This document shows positions 10,320-21,400 of a DNA stretch of 64,000 nucleotides, one piece after another. The DNA lies in contig CALKCP010000015.1 in the NCBI GenBank assembly GCA_938083445.1, forward strand, positions 124,001-188,000, in the 5' to 3' direction. The notes under the pieces are model-generated. The model ran no database searches, had not been told where the DNA came from, and saw only the letters and a list, made by a program, of their open reading frames with translations. The translations under genes and the position numbers were made by a program. Each line of letters opens with the position of its first letter. Position 1 is the stretch's first letter. The DNA comes from an uncultured Ulvibacter sp. (lineage in GTDB: Bacteria > Bacteroidota > Bacteroidia > Flavobacteriales > Flavobacteriaceae).

Positions 10320-10327
10320 CAAAATTA
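10320..10327 (-). promoter_or_regulatory. Putative lacI promoter -7 element
   Basis: On the minus strand this reads TAATTTTG, a full match to TAnnTTTG. The operator 10336-10349 begins 8 nt upstream, within the spacer/-33 region, which fits repression of the gene's own transcription. Confidence 0.55.
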
Positions 10328-10335
10328 CATAATTT

Positions 10336-10349
10336 CGAAAACGATTTCG
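10336..10349 (-). promoter_or_regulatory. LacI-type operator in the lacI-susC intergenic region
   Basis: On the minus strand the sequence is CGAAATCGTTTTCG, identical to the copies at 5248 and 47654. It lies between divergent lacI and susC. It abuts the lacI promoter-like element and is 154 nt before the susC start. Confidence 0.75.
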
Positions 10350-10435
10350 GTGGCTATAATGTATAATTAGGCAGGAAATCTGACTATTTAATCGAAAAAT
10401 GCACTAAACTTGGGACAAATTCTTACACAGATGTA

Positions 10436-10443
10436 TTAATTTG
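10436..10443 (+). promoter_or_regulatory. Possible susC promoter -7 element
   Basis: TTAATTTG matches 7 of 8 positions of TAnnTTTG. A TTG lies 23 nt upstream, a somewhat long spacer. It would give a leader of about 54 nt. The operator copy lies about 90 nt upstream of this element. Confidence 0.35.
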
Positions 10444-10503
10444 CTTTAACAATTCATTATATTAGCCAATCAATTCAATTTTATTAATTAACACAAATCA
10501 ACT

Positions 10504-13500
10504 ATGAAATTTAAATTACTCAAGAAACTGGTGTTTTCGACCATTTTTATGTTCGGAAGCATAGCATTTGCTCAAACGGTGAGTGGTGTTGTAACCGAAT
10601 CTTCAGGCCCCTTGGGAGGTGTGAACATTTTGGAGAAAGGGACGTCCAATGGCGTTCTAACCGATTTTGATGGAAATTACTCCATTTCCACCTCAACTGA
10701 AAACCCTGTATTAGTGTTCAGTTATATTGGATACTTAACTCAGGAGATGGAAGTAGCCGGACAAACTAGTATGAACATAACCCTAGCCGAGGATGCTTCT
10801 GTTTTAGACGAAGTTATTGTAATTGGTTATGGAACAACTACTGTACGTGATGCGACAGGAGCTGTTGCTGTAGTGAGAGCTGAAGACTTTAATGGTGGTA
10901 TTATTTCATCACCAGAACAACTAATTCAAGGAAAAACATCCGGAGTTCAAATAAGCTCATCGAGTGGTGAACCAGGAGCAGGAATTGCAATACGTATTAG
11001 AGGTACAGCTTCTGTTCGTTCGAATAACAACCCTCTTTTTGTTGTTGATGGTATTCCGTTATCTGATGGAGGTACCCCAGGAGGAAGCGACCTAGGATTA
11101 GGTTCTGCAGCAGCTAAAAACCCACTTAGCTTTCTAAACCCAAGTGATATCGAGAGTATTTCAATTTTGAAAGACGCTTCAGCAACTGCAATTTACGGTT
11201 CAAGAGGTGCGAACGGTGTGGTTATTATTACAACCAAGTCTGGACGATCTGGAGCAGGTGGTGTATTTGAATTTAATACAAACATAAGTACTTCGACAAC
11301 GGCAAAAAGATTTGACTTACTAGACGGCCCAACATTCTTGAGCGCTGTTGAACAATACGGAGGAAATGCCGAAGCACAAGATTTTGGAAACGATACAGAT
11401 TGGCAAGATGTTATTTTTAGAAGATCAACATCTACTGAAAACAACCTTTCTTATTCAAATAATTACGGTGATGGGAACATAAGGGCGTCCTTTAGTTACG
11501 GGAAACAATTCGGTGTTGTTCAAAATTCGGATCAGGAAAGAATTACTGCTCGTGTGAATGCTGCGCATCGTCTTTTCGATGACAAATTGAAATTAAACGC
11601 AAATGTGAGTATTTCTAGAATTAACGATCAAGGTGCATTAATTACAAGCAACAATGGATCCTTAGGTGATTTATTAGGAGCTTCTTATTTTGCAAATCCA
11701 ACCTGGCCAAATTCGGCAGGATTTGAAACTCAAAGTGCTGTAAACCCGGCTCAACTTCTGGCGTATTTCGAAGACAAAACCAAAACCAATCGTATTTTAT
11801 TAAATGGTTCTGCTGAATATGCAATATCAAATAATTTGAGCGCTAAGGTAAATCTTGGTTATGATCAATCAGCCGCCGACAGAAAACAAGTGTTAAGCGG
11901 AGCAATTTCTGGTGGGTTTAACAACGGTGCACCTGGAAACGGACGTGGATCTTATCAAGATCTTCATGTAAAGAATTCATTAATGGATCTTACATTAAAC
12001 TATAACAAAGAGTTTGAAAATTCTAAACTAGAAGTTTTGGCAGGTTACTCCTACCAAAAATTCCAGAACTACGGAAGAACCATTAACGGTTTTGGTTTTG
12101 GAACAGGAAACTTTGACGTAATGGGTCAGGATTTAGAAGATTCTGCCAACACAATCGAACAGAGTATTAATTCTTCTTACCAACAGTTTGGGTATAGTAA
12201 TGCTGGTCTTTCTGTAAACCAAATTGTTCCAGAAATTAATGCAGGGATTATGGTTACAGCACCAAATAGGCTTGCTGTACAATCTGTAACTGGAGATTAT
12301 TACGACAATACTGATGAATTACAATCTTTCTTTGGAAGACTAAATTACTCTATCGCTGACAAATATTTATTCACTGCTACAGTTCGTGCAGATGGATCTA
12401 CTCGATTTGGTCCTACTAACCAATATGGTATATTTCCTTCAGGAGCTTTTGCTTGGCAAATGCAAGAAGAAGACTTTATGCCTGATGCTGTTTCCACACT
12501 TAAACTTCGTGTAGGATATGGTATTACAGGTAATCAAGATGGTCTTGGGTATGGTAACTTTACATTTAGACAACGCTTTGGTCTTCCAGGTATTGGAAAC
12601 GATGGTACTGTCTTCTTAGGAGGAACAACTGCTGTTGCATTTCAGAATGATGACTTAAAATGGGAAGAAACTGCACAAGGAGGTATTGGTTTTGATTTCG
12701 GATTTGCTGAAGACCGTTTAAGCGGTTCAGTAGACGTGTATCACAAAACGACCAAAGATTTAATTCTTCAACAAGAAGCTGCTCAACCAGCAGTGCAACC
12801 GTTTGTGTTTTCAAACTTAGATGCTAAGGTTATTAATATGGGTGTCGAATTTGCTTTAAACTATGACATCTTACAACAAGAAGATTTAACTTGGAATTTA
12901 GGCTTTAATGTTTCTTATAATGAAAATGAAGTTCAGGATTTTGATGGTCTTATACAAACTGGAGCAATTAATGGTAACGGTTTAACCGGAGCTTATGCTC
13001 AGTTATTAGCCGAAGGTCAGCCTTTATTCTCCTACTACCTAAGAGAGTTTGGTGGATTTGATGAAAACGGTGTTTCTATATACCCTGAAGGAGATGTTCA
13101 ACAATTTGTTGGAAAAAGTGCTTTACCAGACTATATTGTAGGTATCTCAACTAATTTCTCTTACAAAAGGTTCAACTTCGCTGCATACTTCAATGGACAG
13201 TATGGACAATACATATACAACAATACTGCTAATGCGTATCAAACTGCTGGTATTATTGGTGTAGCGAAAAACGTAACAGCTGATGTACTAACAAATGGTG
13301 AATCAAAAGCAAATGCTCCTGATGTATCTACTCGATTCTTAGAAAAAGGTGATTTCTTAAGGTTAGCAAATCTTTCAATTGGTTATGACCTTAAACTGAA
13401 ACAAGATGGGGCTTTAAACTCCTTACGTTTTTTACTAACTGGTTCAAACCTGTTTGTAATCACACCTTATTCTGGATTAGATCCTGAAGTTGATACTCCA

Positions 13501-13593
13501 AAGGGGCTTAATAATATCCCTTCTGCAGGTATTGATTATACTAGTTATCCAAGAGCTAAAAGTTTTACACTTGGAATAAATGCAACATTTTAA
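10504..13593 (+). CDS. SusC/RagA-family TonB-dependent receptor
   Basis: This 1029-aa outer-membrane transporter moves oligosaccharides into the periplasm using TonB energy. It has a signal peptide ending at about FAQ (24), a carboxypeptidase-regulatory-like domain (about 25-100), a TonB plug (about 110-225) with RIRGTASVRSNNNPLFVVDGIPL split over that region, ASATAIYGSRGANGVVIITTK, and a long beta-barrel ending in an aromatic residue (NATF). It pairs with the SusD-like gene 10 nt downstream. The substrate may be fructan, judged from the adjacent GH32/fructokinase operon and shared operator. The downstream ASPIC proteins leave open some other glycan or glycoconjugate. Confidence 0.95.
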   Translation: MKFKLLKKLVFSTIFMFGSIAFAQTVSGVVTESSGPLGGVNILEKGTSNGVLTDFDGNYSISTSTENPVLVFSYIGYLTQEMEVAGQTSMNITLAEDASVLDEVIVIGYGTTTVRDATGAVAVVRAEDFNGGIISSPEQLIQGKTSGVQISSSSGEPGAGIAIRIRGTASVRSNNNPLFVVDGIPLSDGGTPGGSDLGLGSAAAKNPLSFLNPSDIESISILKDASATAIYGSRGANGVVIITTKSGRSGAGGVFEFNTNISTSTTAKRFDLLDGPTFLSAVEQYGGNAEAQDFGNDTDWQDVIFRRSTSTENNLSYSNNYGDGNIRASFSYGKQFGVVQNSDQERITARVNAAHRLFDDKLKLNANVSISRINDQGALITSNNGSLGDLLGASYFANPTWPNSAGFETQSAVNPAQLLAYFEDKTKTNRILLNGSAEYAISNNLSAKVNLGYDQSAADRKQVLSGAISGGFNNGAPGNGRGSYQDLHVKNSLMDLTLNYNKEFENSKLEVLAGYSYQKFQNYGRTINGFGFGTGNFDVMGQDLEDSANTIEQSINSSYQQFGYSNAGLSVNQIVPEINAGIMVTAPNRLAVQSVTGDYYDNTDELQSFFGRLNYSIADKYLFTATVRADGSTRFGPTNQYGIFPSGAFAWQMQEEDFMPDAVSTLKLRVGYGITGNQDGLGYGNFTFRQRFGLPGIGNDGTVFLGGTTAVAFQNDDLKWEETAQGGIGFDFGFAEDRLSGSVDVYHKTTKDLILQQEAAQPAVQPFVFSNLDAKVINMGVEFALNYDILQQEDLTWNLGFNVSYNENEVQDFDGLIQTGAINGNGLTGAYAQLLAEGQPLFSYYLREFGGFDENGVSIYPEGDVQQFVGKSALPDYIVGISTNFSYKRFNFAAYFNGQYGQYIYNNTANAYQTAGIIGVAKNVTADVLTNGESKANAPDVSTRFLEKGDFLRLANLSIGYDLKLKQDGALNSLRFLLTGSNLFVITPYSGLDPEVDTPKGLNNIPSAGIDYTSYPRAKSFTLGINATF

Positions 13594-13603
13594 AAAATAT
13601 ATT

Positions 13604-15130
13604 ATGAAAAGAACAGAAATATACAAATTACTTCTCTGCGCATTTTTAGTAAGTGCGTATAGTTGTACAGATCTTGAAATTGAACAAACCGATTCGAATT
13701 TTGAAAATTTGACGGGAGAATTTGCAGGTGTTGACCCTGCTGCAGGTCTTGACGGTCTTTATAATGACTGGAGAGGACAAATAGAAAATCAAGGAGATTT
13801 ATATGCTTTGAACGAAGTATCTACAGACGAGCAATTAGTTGCCACTCGTGGAACCGATTGGGGTGACAACGGTGTTTGGCGTACGCTTCACGCGCACAAC
13901 TGGGATGCGAACCATTCAATGGTAAAAGCTACTTGGAATAATCTAAACCAAAATGTGTTTAGAGCGACTGCAATTATGGATTCTCGAAGTGGTGGAAATG
14001 CACTGCAAATTGCAGAAGCAAAATTCTTAAGAGCTTTATCTACTTACTATCTAGTTGATTTATATGGTCAAGCTCCATTTAGAACACCGGACGAAGGAAT
14101 TGATGTAAACCCTTCTGTTAAAAACAGAGTAGAGGCTTTCGAATTTGCAGTTCAAGATTTAAATGAAGCATTAGCTGATTTACCTGCTGCTGGCCCAGGA
14201 GGAGGATTAGATAGAGCATCTAAAGCTTCTGCCCGATTTTTATTAGCTAAACTGCACTTAAATCGTCATATATTCACAGGAACTGGATCTCCAGCCGCTG
14301 CAGATATGAATAAGGTTGTGGAATTGGTTGATGCGTTAAGCGCTGAAGGTTTTGGACTCGAGTCTGGATATTTTGATATCTTTAAAGAAGACGTAGACAA
14401 TGAAACTATCTACTTTGCAAGAGCAAGTACTGGAAATAGAATTTGGAACACGTTGCATTACAACCAAGGAGCACCGGGTAATGAAGGTGGTGGTTGGAAT
14501 GGATTTACTACGCTAGCTGAGTTTTATGACTTATTTGAAGGAGACGCGAATACAAATGTTCCCGGTTCTGGACAAGAAGAAAGAAGAGGTTTTGTTCCAA
14601 CTGACGGTTCTCATTTTGGTATCGGTTACGGTTTCTTAGTCGGACTACAATACGACAGAGATGGAGTTCCTAGAACGGATCGACCTGGAAATCCAATGAT
14701 TTTCACAAAACAACTTCCTGGTCTTTTAGGTAATGATGAAAATACTGGAATACGAACGATCAAGTACAATCCTGAAAATGGTGCTTTTGCTGGTCACAAT
14801 GTTGTTTTCAGATTTTCCGATGCGCATTTAATGAAAGCTGAAGCAATTTTGAATGGTGCTTCAGGTGGAAACGGTTTAGCGTTAGTTAATGAGTTACGTG
14901 CACTAAGAGGCGCATCTCCTATGGCTGCTCTAACGGAGCAAACCTTACTAGATGAGCGTGGAAGAGAGCTATACATCGAAGGATGGAGACGTAATGACCA
15001 AATTCGTTTGGGAGATTGGAGTAATCCATGGGAGTTTAAATCAAGCACAGATGCATATAGAGCCTTATACCCTATCCCATCTACAGCTTTAATTTCTAAC
15101 CCTAATCTTACTCAGAACGAAGGTTATTAA
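13604..15130 (+). CDS. SusD/RagB-family surface glycan-binding lipoprotein
   Basis: This 508-aa lipoprotein forms the lid over the SusC channel and binds glycan outside the cell. I chose the ATG at 13604 because the peptide then starts with a compact lipoprotein signal (MKRTEIYKLLL, lipobox SAYSC, Cys21). An in-frame ATG at 13580 overlaps the end of susC and would spoil the signal. SusD hallmarks include the helical pair AEAKFLRALSTYYLVDLYGQ (about 140-160) and, near the C-terminus, the motif LLDERGRELYIEGWRRNDQIR followed by YPIPSTAL. A strong hairpin lies directly downstream. Confidence 0.95.
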   Translation: MKRTEIYKLLLCAFLVSAYSCTDLEIEQTDSNFENLTGEFAGVDPAAGLDGLYNDWRGQIENQGDLYALNEVSTDEQLVATRGTDWGDNGVWRTLHAHNWDANHSMVKATWNNLNQNVFRATAIMDSRSGGNALQIAEAKFLRALSTYYLVDLYGQAPFRTPDEGIDVNPSVKNRVEAFEFAVQDLNEALADLPAAGPGGGLDRASKASARFLLAKLHLNRHIFTGTGSPAAADMNKVVELVDALSAEGFGLESGYFDIFKEDVDNETIYFARASTGNRIWNTLHYNQGAPGNEGGGWNGFTTLAEFYDLFEGDANTNVPGSGQEERRGFVPTDGSHFGIGYGFLVGLQYDRDGVPRTDRPGNPMIFTKQLPGLLGNDENTGIRTIKYNPENGAFAGHNVVFRFSDAHLMKAEAILNGASGGNGLALVNELRALRGASPMAALTEQTLLDERGRELYIEGWRRNDQIRLGDWSNPWEFKSSTDAYRALYPIPSTALISNPNLTQNEGY

Positions 15131-15151
15131 TTTTCTTATTTAATTTATCTT

Positions 15152-15186
15152 TAAAAGAGAGTATATGTAATTTATACTCTCTTTTA
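15152..15186 (+). terminator. Strong hairpin terminator/attenuator after the SusD gene
   Basis: A perfect 14-bp stem (core AAAAGAGAGTATA pairing with TATACTCTCTTTT) with a 7-nt loop is followed by a T-rich tract. It lies in the 79-nt gap between the SusD-like gene and the first ASPIC gene, on the same strand. It would end or attenuate the SusCD transcript. Confidence 0.85.
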
Positions 15187-15209
15187 TTTTACTTTATTTT
15201 TTAAGTGGT

Positions 15210-18200
15210 ATGTTAAGACTTATCTGTCTTTTAATCATAATACTTGCTGCTTCTTGTCAGCAAGACCCAAAGCTTTTCAATAAAATATCTTCTGAAGCTT
15301 CTAATATCACTTTTCAAAATACTATTTCTAATACTTCTCAATTAAATATTCTTAATTACTTATATTTCTATAATGGTGCTGGTGTTGCTGCTGGTGACTT
15401 TAATAATGATGGTTTGGCAGACTTGTATTTTGTGGCGAACCAGAATCAAGACAAACTTTATCTAAATAAAGGTAATTTAGAATTCGAGGATGTTAGTAAA
15501 CGTGCGAATCTATTAAATGAAAACAATTGGACTACCGGAGTCACTACCGTCGATATAAACAATGACGGCCTCTTAGACCTTTATATATGTTTGGTCGGAG
15601 CCTACTCAGAATCAAAGAATCTTCTCTATGTGAACAAAGGAATTGAAAATGGAATTCCAACGTTTGAAAATGAATCTGCTAAGTATGGCCTCGATATAAG
15701 TAGTTACGCTACACAAGCTGTTTTTTTTGATTTTGACTTAGATGGAGATTTAGACATGTTCCTTTTAAATCATTCAGTGCATCCCAACAGAACCTACGGT
15801 AAAGGTTCGGCTCGGAAAACCTACAGTAAAGAATCTGGTGATATCCTTTTTGAAAATAGAGAGGGAATTTTTGTGGATGTTTCAAAAGAAAAAGGAATTT
15901 TTCAAGGGAAAACTGGCTATGGTTTAGGCCTGTCGGTTAGTGATATTAATAATGATGGCTACCCCGATATTTATATCGGAAATGATTTCTTCGAGAATGA
16001 CTATTTGTACCTAAATCAAAAAGGTCAAACATTTAAGGAAATTATTTCTACCAACAGCACGGCATTGGGGCATACTTCCCACTACTCTATGGGAAATGCT
16101 ATAGCCGATATTAATAATGACTCTAGGCCAGACATCCTTTCACTCGATATGCTCCCTGAAGACTTAGAGACCTATAAAGTCTCAGGCATGGAATTTTCAT
16201 ACCCCGTTTACGAACAGTATCTGAAAAATGGATATAGTCCACAGTATATGCAAAATACACTGCACATTAACAATGGGAATGAAACCTTTAGTGAATCTGC
16301 TTACCTCAGTGGTATATCAGGTACAGAATGGTCTTGGAGCCCATTGATAGCAGATTTCAATAATAACGGCGCCAAGGATCTGTATATCACAAATGGAATA
16401 TTAGGAGCCACCAACAACATGGATTTTATTAATTTCATTTCTAATGAAAAGATTCAAAATAAAATTGAAAATGGCTTAAAGGAAACGGATTTTCAGTTAT
16501 TTAAAGACATTCCAGAACGTAAAGCGTCGAATTACTTTTACGTCAATAATCGAGACAATACCTTTAGCAATGTAACCAATAGTTGGTCATCAACTAAAGC
16601 CTCCTTAAGCAATGGAGCTGTGTATGCCGACCTTGATAATGATGGCGATTTAGACATCGTGGTGAATAATATCAACGAAACTGCTTATCTACTTGAAAAC
16701 ACCTCAAATACAATTCCATCTACAAATTACCTTAAGGTAGGCTTTAACGGGTCGAAGCTCAATCGGGATGCTATTGGAGCAAAGCTAATTGCCTATATTC
16801 ATTCAGAACCTCTATTTTTTGAAAATTATACGACAAGAGGGTATCTTTCTGCCGTTGCACCAAAATTAAATATTGGTGTGGGTGCATCAAAGAAAATTGA
16901 TTCATTGGTAGTAATTTGGCCCAACGGTTTTTATGAAAAACAATTCAATCTAAATGTCAACCAAGAAATAACCCTTCAGTACTCTGAGGCGATTCAGCAA
17001 AATTATTACAATAATTTTCCTCCACGCCAAGAATCCTACCTAAGCAATGTTCCCTCCCCTATCTCTTTTAAGCACAAAGACCCCTATACCTTAGATTTTA
17101 ACAAAAACCCATTAATTCCTTATGCATCTAGTAATTGGGGGCCTAAAAATGCTGTCATTGATTTCGACAATGACGGATTAGACGATGTCTTTCTAAGTGG
17201 AGGCAAATCGCAAGCGAGTGCATTATTAATACAAAATAAAGACGGCACGTTTAGAAACACACAGAAGGACCTATTCAAACAAACAGCCTTAAATGAAGAT
17301 ACTTCAAGCCTGTTTTTTGATGCAAATTTAGACAAGAATCCGGATTTACTAGTAGTTAGCGGCGGCAATGAATTTAAGAAAGGGCGACCTATTTCCCCTC
17401 GATTGTATCTAAATACAAATGGGATATTGACACTTCATGAAACTGCTTTTAATGAAATTGAAACCAACGCTTCAAGTGTAAAAGCTGTAGATTTTGATAA
17501 TGACGGTGATCTTGATGTTTCCATTACGTCCAACTCAGACCCATCAGCATTTGGTAAAACCCCGGAACAGTTTTTATTTTTAAATGACGGTGATGGAACT
17601 TTCAAAAACATTACATCAGAATACGCCAAAGCGTTTCAATTTATTGGCAACGTTACAGATGTTGCCTGGGTCGACTTAGATTCGAATGGTTATAAAGATT
17701 TAATTGCCGTTGGGCATTGGATGCCTGTCTCAATTTTTTTGAATTCTGGAACTGCATTAGAATTACAAAACACTGATACCTTAAAGCATACAAATGGTTG
17801 GTGGAATACGGTACAAGTGAATGATTTTGACAAAGATGGAGACTTTGACATTGTAGTAGGAAATTGGGGCCTAAATACCAGATTACAGGCTACGCCAGAC
17901 GAACCTATTCAATTATACACAAATGATTTTGACAATAATGGAAAAGAGGAATCCATTGTGACTCATTTTTATAACGGTGTTGAAACTACTTTTTCAACTA
18001 AGGAAGAGTTAACGAAACAAATTCCATTAATTAATAAAAAATATTTATCTTTTGAAGCCTTTGCAAAGGCTGATTTAAATCAAATATTTTCACCACAAAA
18101 ACTTGAGAATGCAAAGAAAAAAGAGTGTTTTGAACTGGCGAGCAGCTATTTGGAGAACATAGGAGGATTACGGTTTAAAAAAATGAGTCTTCCCTTCTCG

Positions 18201-18497
18201 TCACAAATATCAAGCGTAAACACAATACATGTTGATGATTTTAATAAAGATGGATTTCTAGATCTTCTCTTAGCGGGAAATAATTACGAAATAAGTACTC
18301 AATTAGGAAGATTGGATGCTTCTCATGGTAGTGTACTCTTAAATGACAGGCTCGGTTTTTTTAAAATGGCTAAAAATCAAAATTTCGACATTGCTGGGCC
18401 GGCACGGTCTATTAATAAAATTAAGATGAACAACAAAGTTCATTATATCATTGGAATCAACAATAAGGCTCCTATTTTTCTAATACAGAATGAATAA
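15210..18497 (+). CDS. VCBS/FG-GAP repeat ASPIC/UnbV lipoprotein (CRTAC1-like), paralogue 1
   Basis: This 1095-aa lipoprotein has a lipobox at LAASC (Cys16). It carries many calcium-binding-like FG-GAP/VCBS repeats of the form DxNxDGxxDxY/F (for example DFNNDGLADLYFV and DLDNDGDLDIVVNN). An ASPIC/UnbV domain lies at about 520-592 (AIGAKLIAYIHSEP ... SLVVIWPNG), followed by a second set of propeller repeats. The C-terminal part has GNWGLNTRLQA, DFDNNGKEESIVTHF and NNYEISTQLGRLDASHGS, which recur in the two genes downstream. The expected structure is two seven-bladed-type propellers around the ASPIC domain, displayed at the outer membrane. The biochemical function of the family is not known. 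The next gene overlaps by 8 nt. Confidence 0.9.
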   Translation: MLRLICLLIIILAASCQQDPKLFNKISSEASNITFQNTISNTSQLNILNYLYFYNGAGVAAGDFNNDGLADLYFVANQNQDKLYLNKGNLEFEDVSKRANLLNENNWTTGVTTVDINNDGLLDLYICLVGAYSESKNLLYVNKGIENGIPTFENESAKYGLDISSYATQAVFFDFDLDGDLDMFLLNHSVHPNRTYGKGSARKTYSKESGDILFENREGIFVDVSKEKGIFQGKTGYGLGLSVSDINNDGYPDIYIGNDFFENDYLYLNQKGQTFKEIISTNSTALGHTSHYSMGNAIADINNDSRPDILSLDMLPEDLETYKVSGMEFSYPVYEQYLKNGYSPQYMQNTLHINNGNETFSESAYLSGISGTEWSWSPLIADFNNNGAKDLYITNGILGATNNMDFINFISNEKIQNKIENGLKETDFQLFKDIPERKASNYFYVNNRDNTFSNVTNSWSSTKASLSNGAVYADLDNDGDLDIVVNNINETAYLLENTSNTIPSTNYLKVGFNGSKLNRDAIGAKLIAYIHSEPLFFENYTTRGYLSAVAPKLNIGVGASKKIDSLVVIWPNGFYEKQFNLNVNQEITLQYSEAIQQNYYNNFPPRQESYLSNVPSPISFKHKDPYTLDFNKNPLIPYASSNWGPKNAVIDFDNDGLDDVFLSGGKSQASALLIQNKDGTFRNTQKDLFKQTALNEDTSSLFFDANLDKNPDLLVVSGGNEFKKGRPISPRLYLNTNGILTLHETAFNEIETNASSVKAVDFDNDGDLDVSITSNSDPSAFGKTPEQFLFLNDGDGTFKNITSEYAKAFQFIGNVTDVAWVDLDSNGYKDLIAVGHWMPVSIFLNSGTALELQNTDTLKHTNGWWNTVQVNDFDKDGDFDIVVGNWGLNTRLQATPDEPIQLYTNDFDNNGKEESIVTHFYNGVETTFSTKEELTKQIPLINKKYLSFEAFAKADLNQIFSPQKLENAKKKECFELASSYLENIGGLRFKKMSLPFSSQISSVNTIHVDDFNKDGFLDLLLAGNNYEISTQLGRLDASHGSVLLNDRLGFFKMAKNQNFDIAGPARSINKIKMNNKVHYIIGINNKAPIFLIQNE

Positions 18498-21400
18498 ACA
18501 TATGTTCCCTTTTAAAAACACAAGTACATTGGTCTTTCTTGGGCTGGTTACAATCCTTTTTGGAGCCTGTAACGAGAACCGCACAGACACCATTAAACCT
18601 GTCGATACATCACCTACCTTATTTACACTTTTAGACGCTACAAAGACAAATATTACATTCGAGAACACCATCGTTAACCAAAAGGACTTTAATATTTTTA
18701 AATACCGAAACTACTATAATGGCGGTGGTGTAGCTATAGGAGATATCAACAATGATGGGCTTCCAGACATATTTTTTTCTGCCAATATGAGTCCTAATAA
18801 GTTATACTTAAATAAGGGGAACTTAGAATTTGAGGATATTTCACTTAAAGCGGGTATTGAAGGAGATAAACCGTGGTCTACAGGTGTTGTAATGGCCGAT
18901 GTAAATGGTGACGGTTTATTAGACATTTATGTGAGTAATGCTGGAAACATGCAAGGCAATAATCACGATAACAATTTATATATAAATAATGGTGACCTTA
19001 GTTTTTCTGAAAAGGCCCAAGAGTATAATCTAGCAAAATCAGGGTTTTCTACACATGCTTCATTTTTTGATTATGATAAAGACGGGGATCTAGACGCTTA
19101 TATTTTAAACAACAGCAATATTCCTGTAAGCAGCCTGGGTTATGCACATCAAAGGGACAAACGCGCTCAAGACTGGGAGAATGTTCCTCATATTTTTCGC
19201 GGTGTTGGAGACATGCTCCTTCGGAATGATAACGGCAAATTTGTAGATGTAAGTGAAGAAGCCGGTATTTATGGCAGCCTTATTGGTTTTGGGTTAGGTG
19301 TTATGGTCACAGATATAAACAATGATTTATACCCAGATATTTATGTCTCCAATGATTTTTATGAACGTGATTATCTTTATATAAATAACCAAGATGGAAC
19401 TTTCAAAGAAGACATTAAAAATTGGACTTCCCATCTATGCCTTTCTGCCATGGGAGTGGACATCGCCGATATTAATAACGACGGCCTGTCAGATATTTTT
19501 ATTACTGATATGATGCCTGAAGGTGATGAACGGATCAAATCGGTCATGGAGTTTGAGGGGTACAATGTTTTTAAATTGAAGCAAAGCAAAGATTTCTCCC
19601 AACAATACATTCAAAACACATTGCAATTGAACACAGGAAATAACAGCTTTTCTGAAATTGCAAATTATAGCGGAGTTGCCAAAACTGATTGGAGTTGGGC
19701 GGGTCTTTTATTCGATATGGATAATGACGGCTTTAGAGATATATATATTACCAATGGTGTAAACCACGATTTAAGTGATCTAGATTTCGTTGACTTCTTT
19801 GCCAATGAAATTATTCAAAAGATGGCGCTAACGGGTAAAAAGGAGTCAATTGATTCCATCATTAACAAAATGCCCCAATCGCCTCAATCAAATTTCGCTT
19901 ATAAAAACAATACAGATCTTACTTTTGATAATGAAACTAAAAACTGGGGCTTAGACATTCCGAGTTTTTCAAATGGAACTGCTTATGGAGATCTAGATAA
20001 CGACGGCGATCTAGATTTGGTAGTAAATAATGTGAACATGCAGGCATTTGTCTATGAAAACAATTCTGAGAAAGAAACTACAAACAACCATATTAGAATG
20101 CAACTAAAAGGGGAGGGCGCAAACCAATTTGCAATCGGTAGTATTCTAAAAATTTATGCTGGAGGAAGTATTTTCACTCAAGATGTAATGCCATCTAGAG
20201 GGTTTCAATCGTCCATGGATTATGTAATAGCTATGGGATTAGGCAAGCACAAAAAAATTGATTCCTTAAGAGTTGTTTGGCCAAACGACAAAACCCAAAA
20301 ACTGACAAATATTGAGGTGAATCAGTTCCTTATTTTAAACCAAAACGAGGCCACAGAAATGTATACGCCAGTGCTAAAGAAGGCGGACGGTCCTTTTTTA
20401 TCGGAAGTACAAAATCCTTTGATTACAAAACATGAAGAGAACAGCTATTCCGATTTTGACCACGAAGGTCTCATTTCTAAAATGTTATCTCAAGAAGGGC
20501 CCGCAATGGCTATTGGTGATGTTGATGGAGATGGAAATGAAGATGTGTATATTGGAGGAGCTAAGAATCAGGCGGGGAAAATTTATAAAAACATAGGCCA
20601 GGGAAAACTTCGTGAAATACCTGCAGCTATATTTGAACAAGATGCTTCTTTTGAAGATACCGCTGCTGCTTTTATGGATGCAGATGGCGATGGTGATCTG
20701 GATATCATGATTGGTTCGGGAGGTAATGAAGTCACTGAATCTAAAAATTATAGTGCCAGATTATATCTAAACGATGGAAAGGGGTCCTTCTCAAAATCTA
20801 AAATAAAGCTGCCGTCCGCACATACAAATATCGCCACCATTAGCCCCAATGACTACGACAATGATGGTGACATCGATGTCTTTATTGGATCCAGAAGTGT
20901 TGTTGGAACCTACGGTATTGACCCGCCGCATCTATTTCTAGAAAATGTTGGAGACGGGACATTTGAAAATGCAACGGAAAGAATCGCCTACGATCTAAAA
21001 AATAGCGGGATGATAACTGCTGCTGTATGGAAAGACATTGACGGAGATTCAAAAAAAGACCTGCTCACTGTTTCAGAATGGGGAACACCAACAATATATA
21101 AAAACAACGGGAAACAACTGGTGAAACAAACAAGTTCTCTTGATGCTTTATACGGCTGGTGGAATACTATTGAAGCCGCCGATCTAGATAATGACGGAGA
21201 TTTGGATTTAATTCTCGGAAACCAAGGGAGTAATACTGTATATAAAACTTCCCAGGACCAACCTATGAGAATGTGGATTAATGATTACGATAACAACGGA
21301 ACCATTGAACAAATTTTTACTCGTAGCTTTGATTCAAAAGATTATCCCATACATATGAAGAAAGAGTTGACATCTCAAATTGTTTCTCTTAAGAAGCAGA

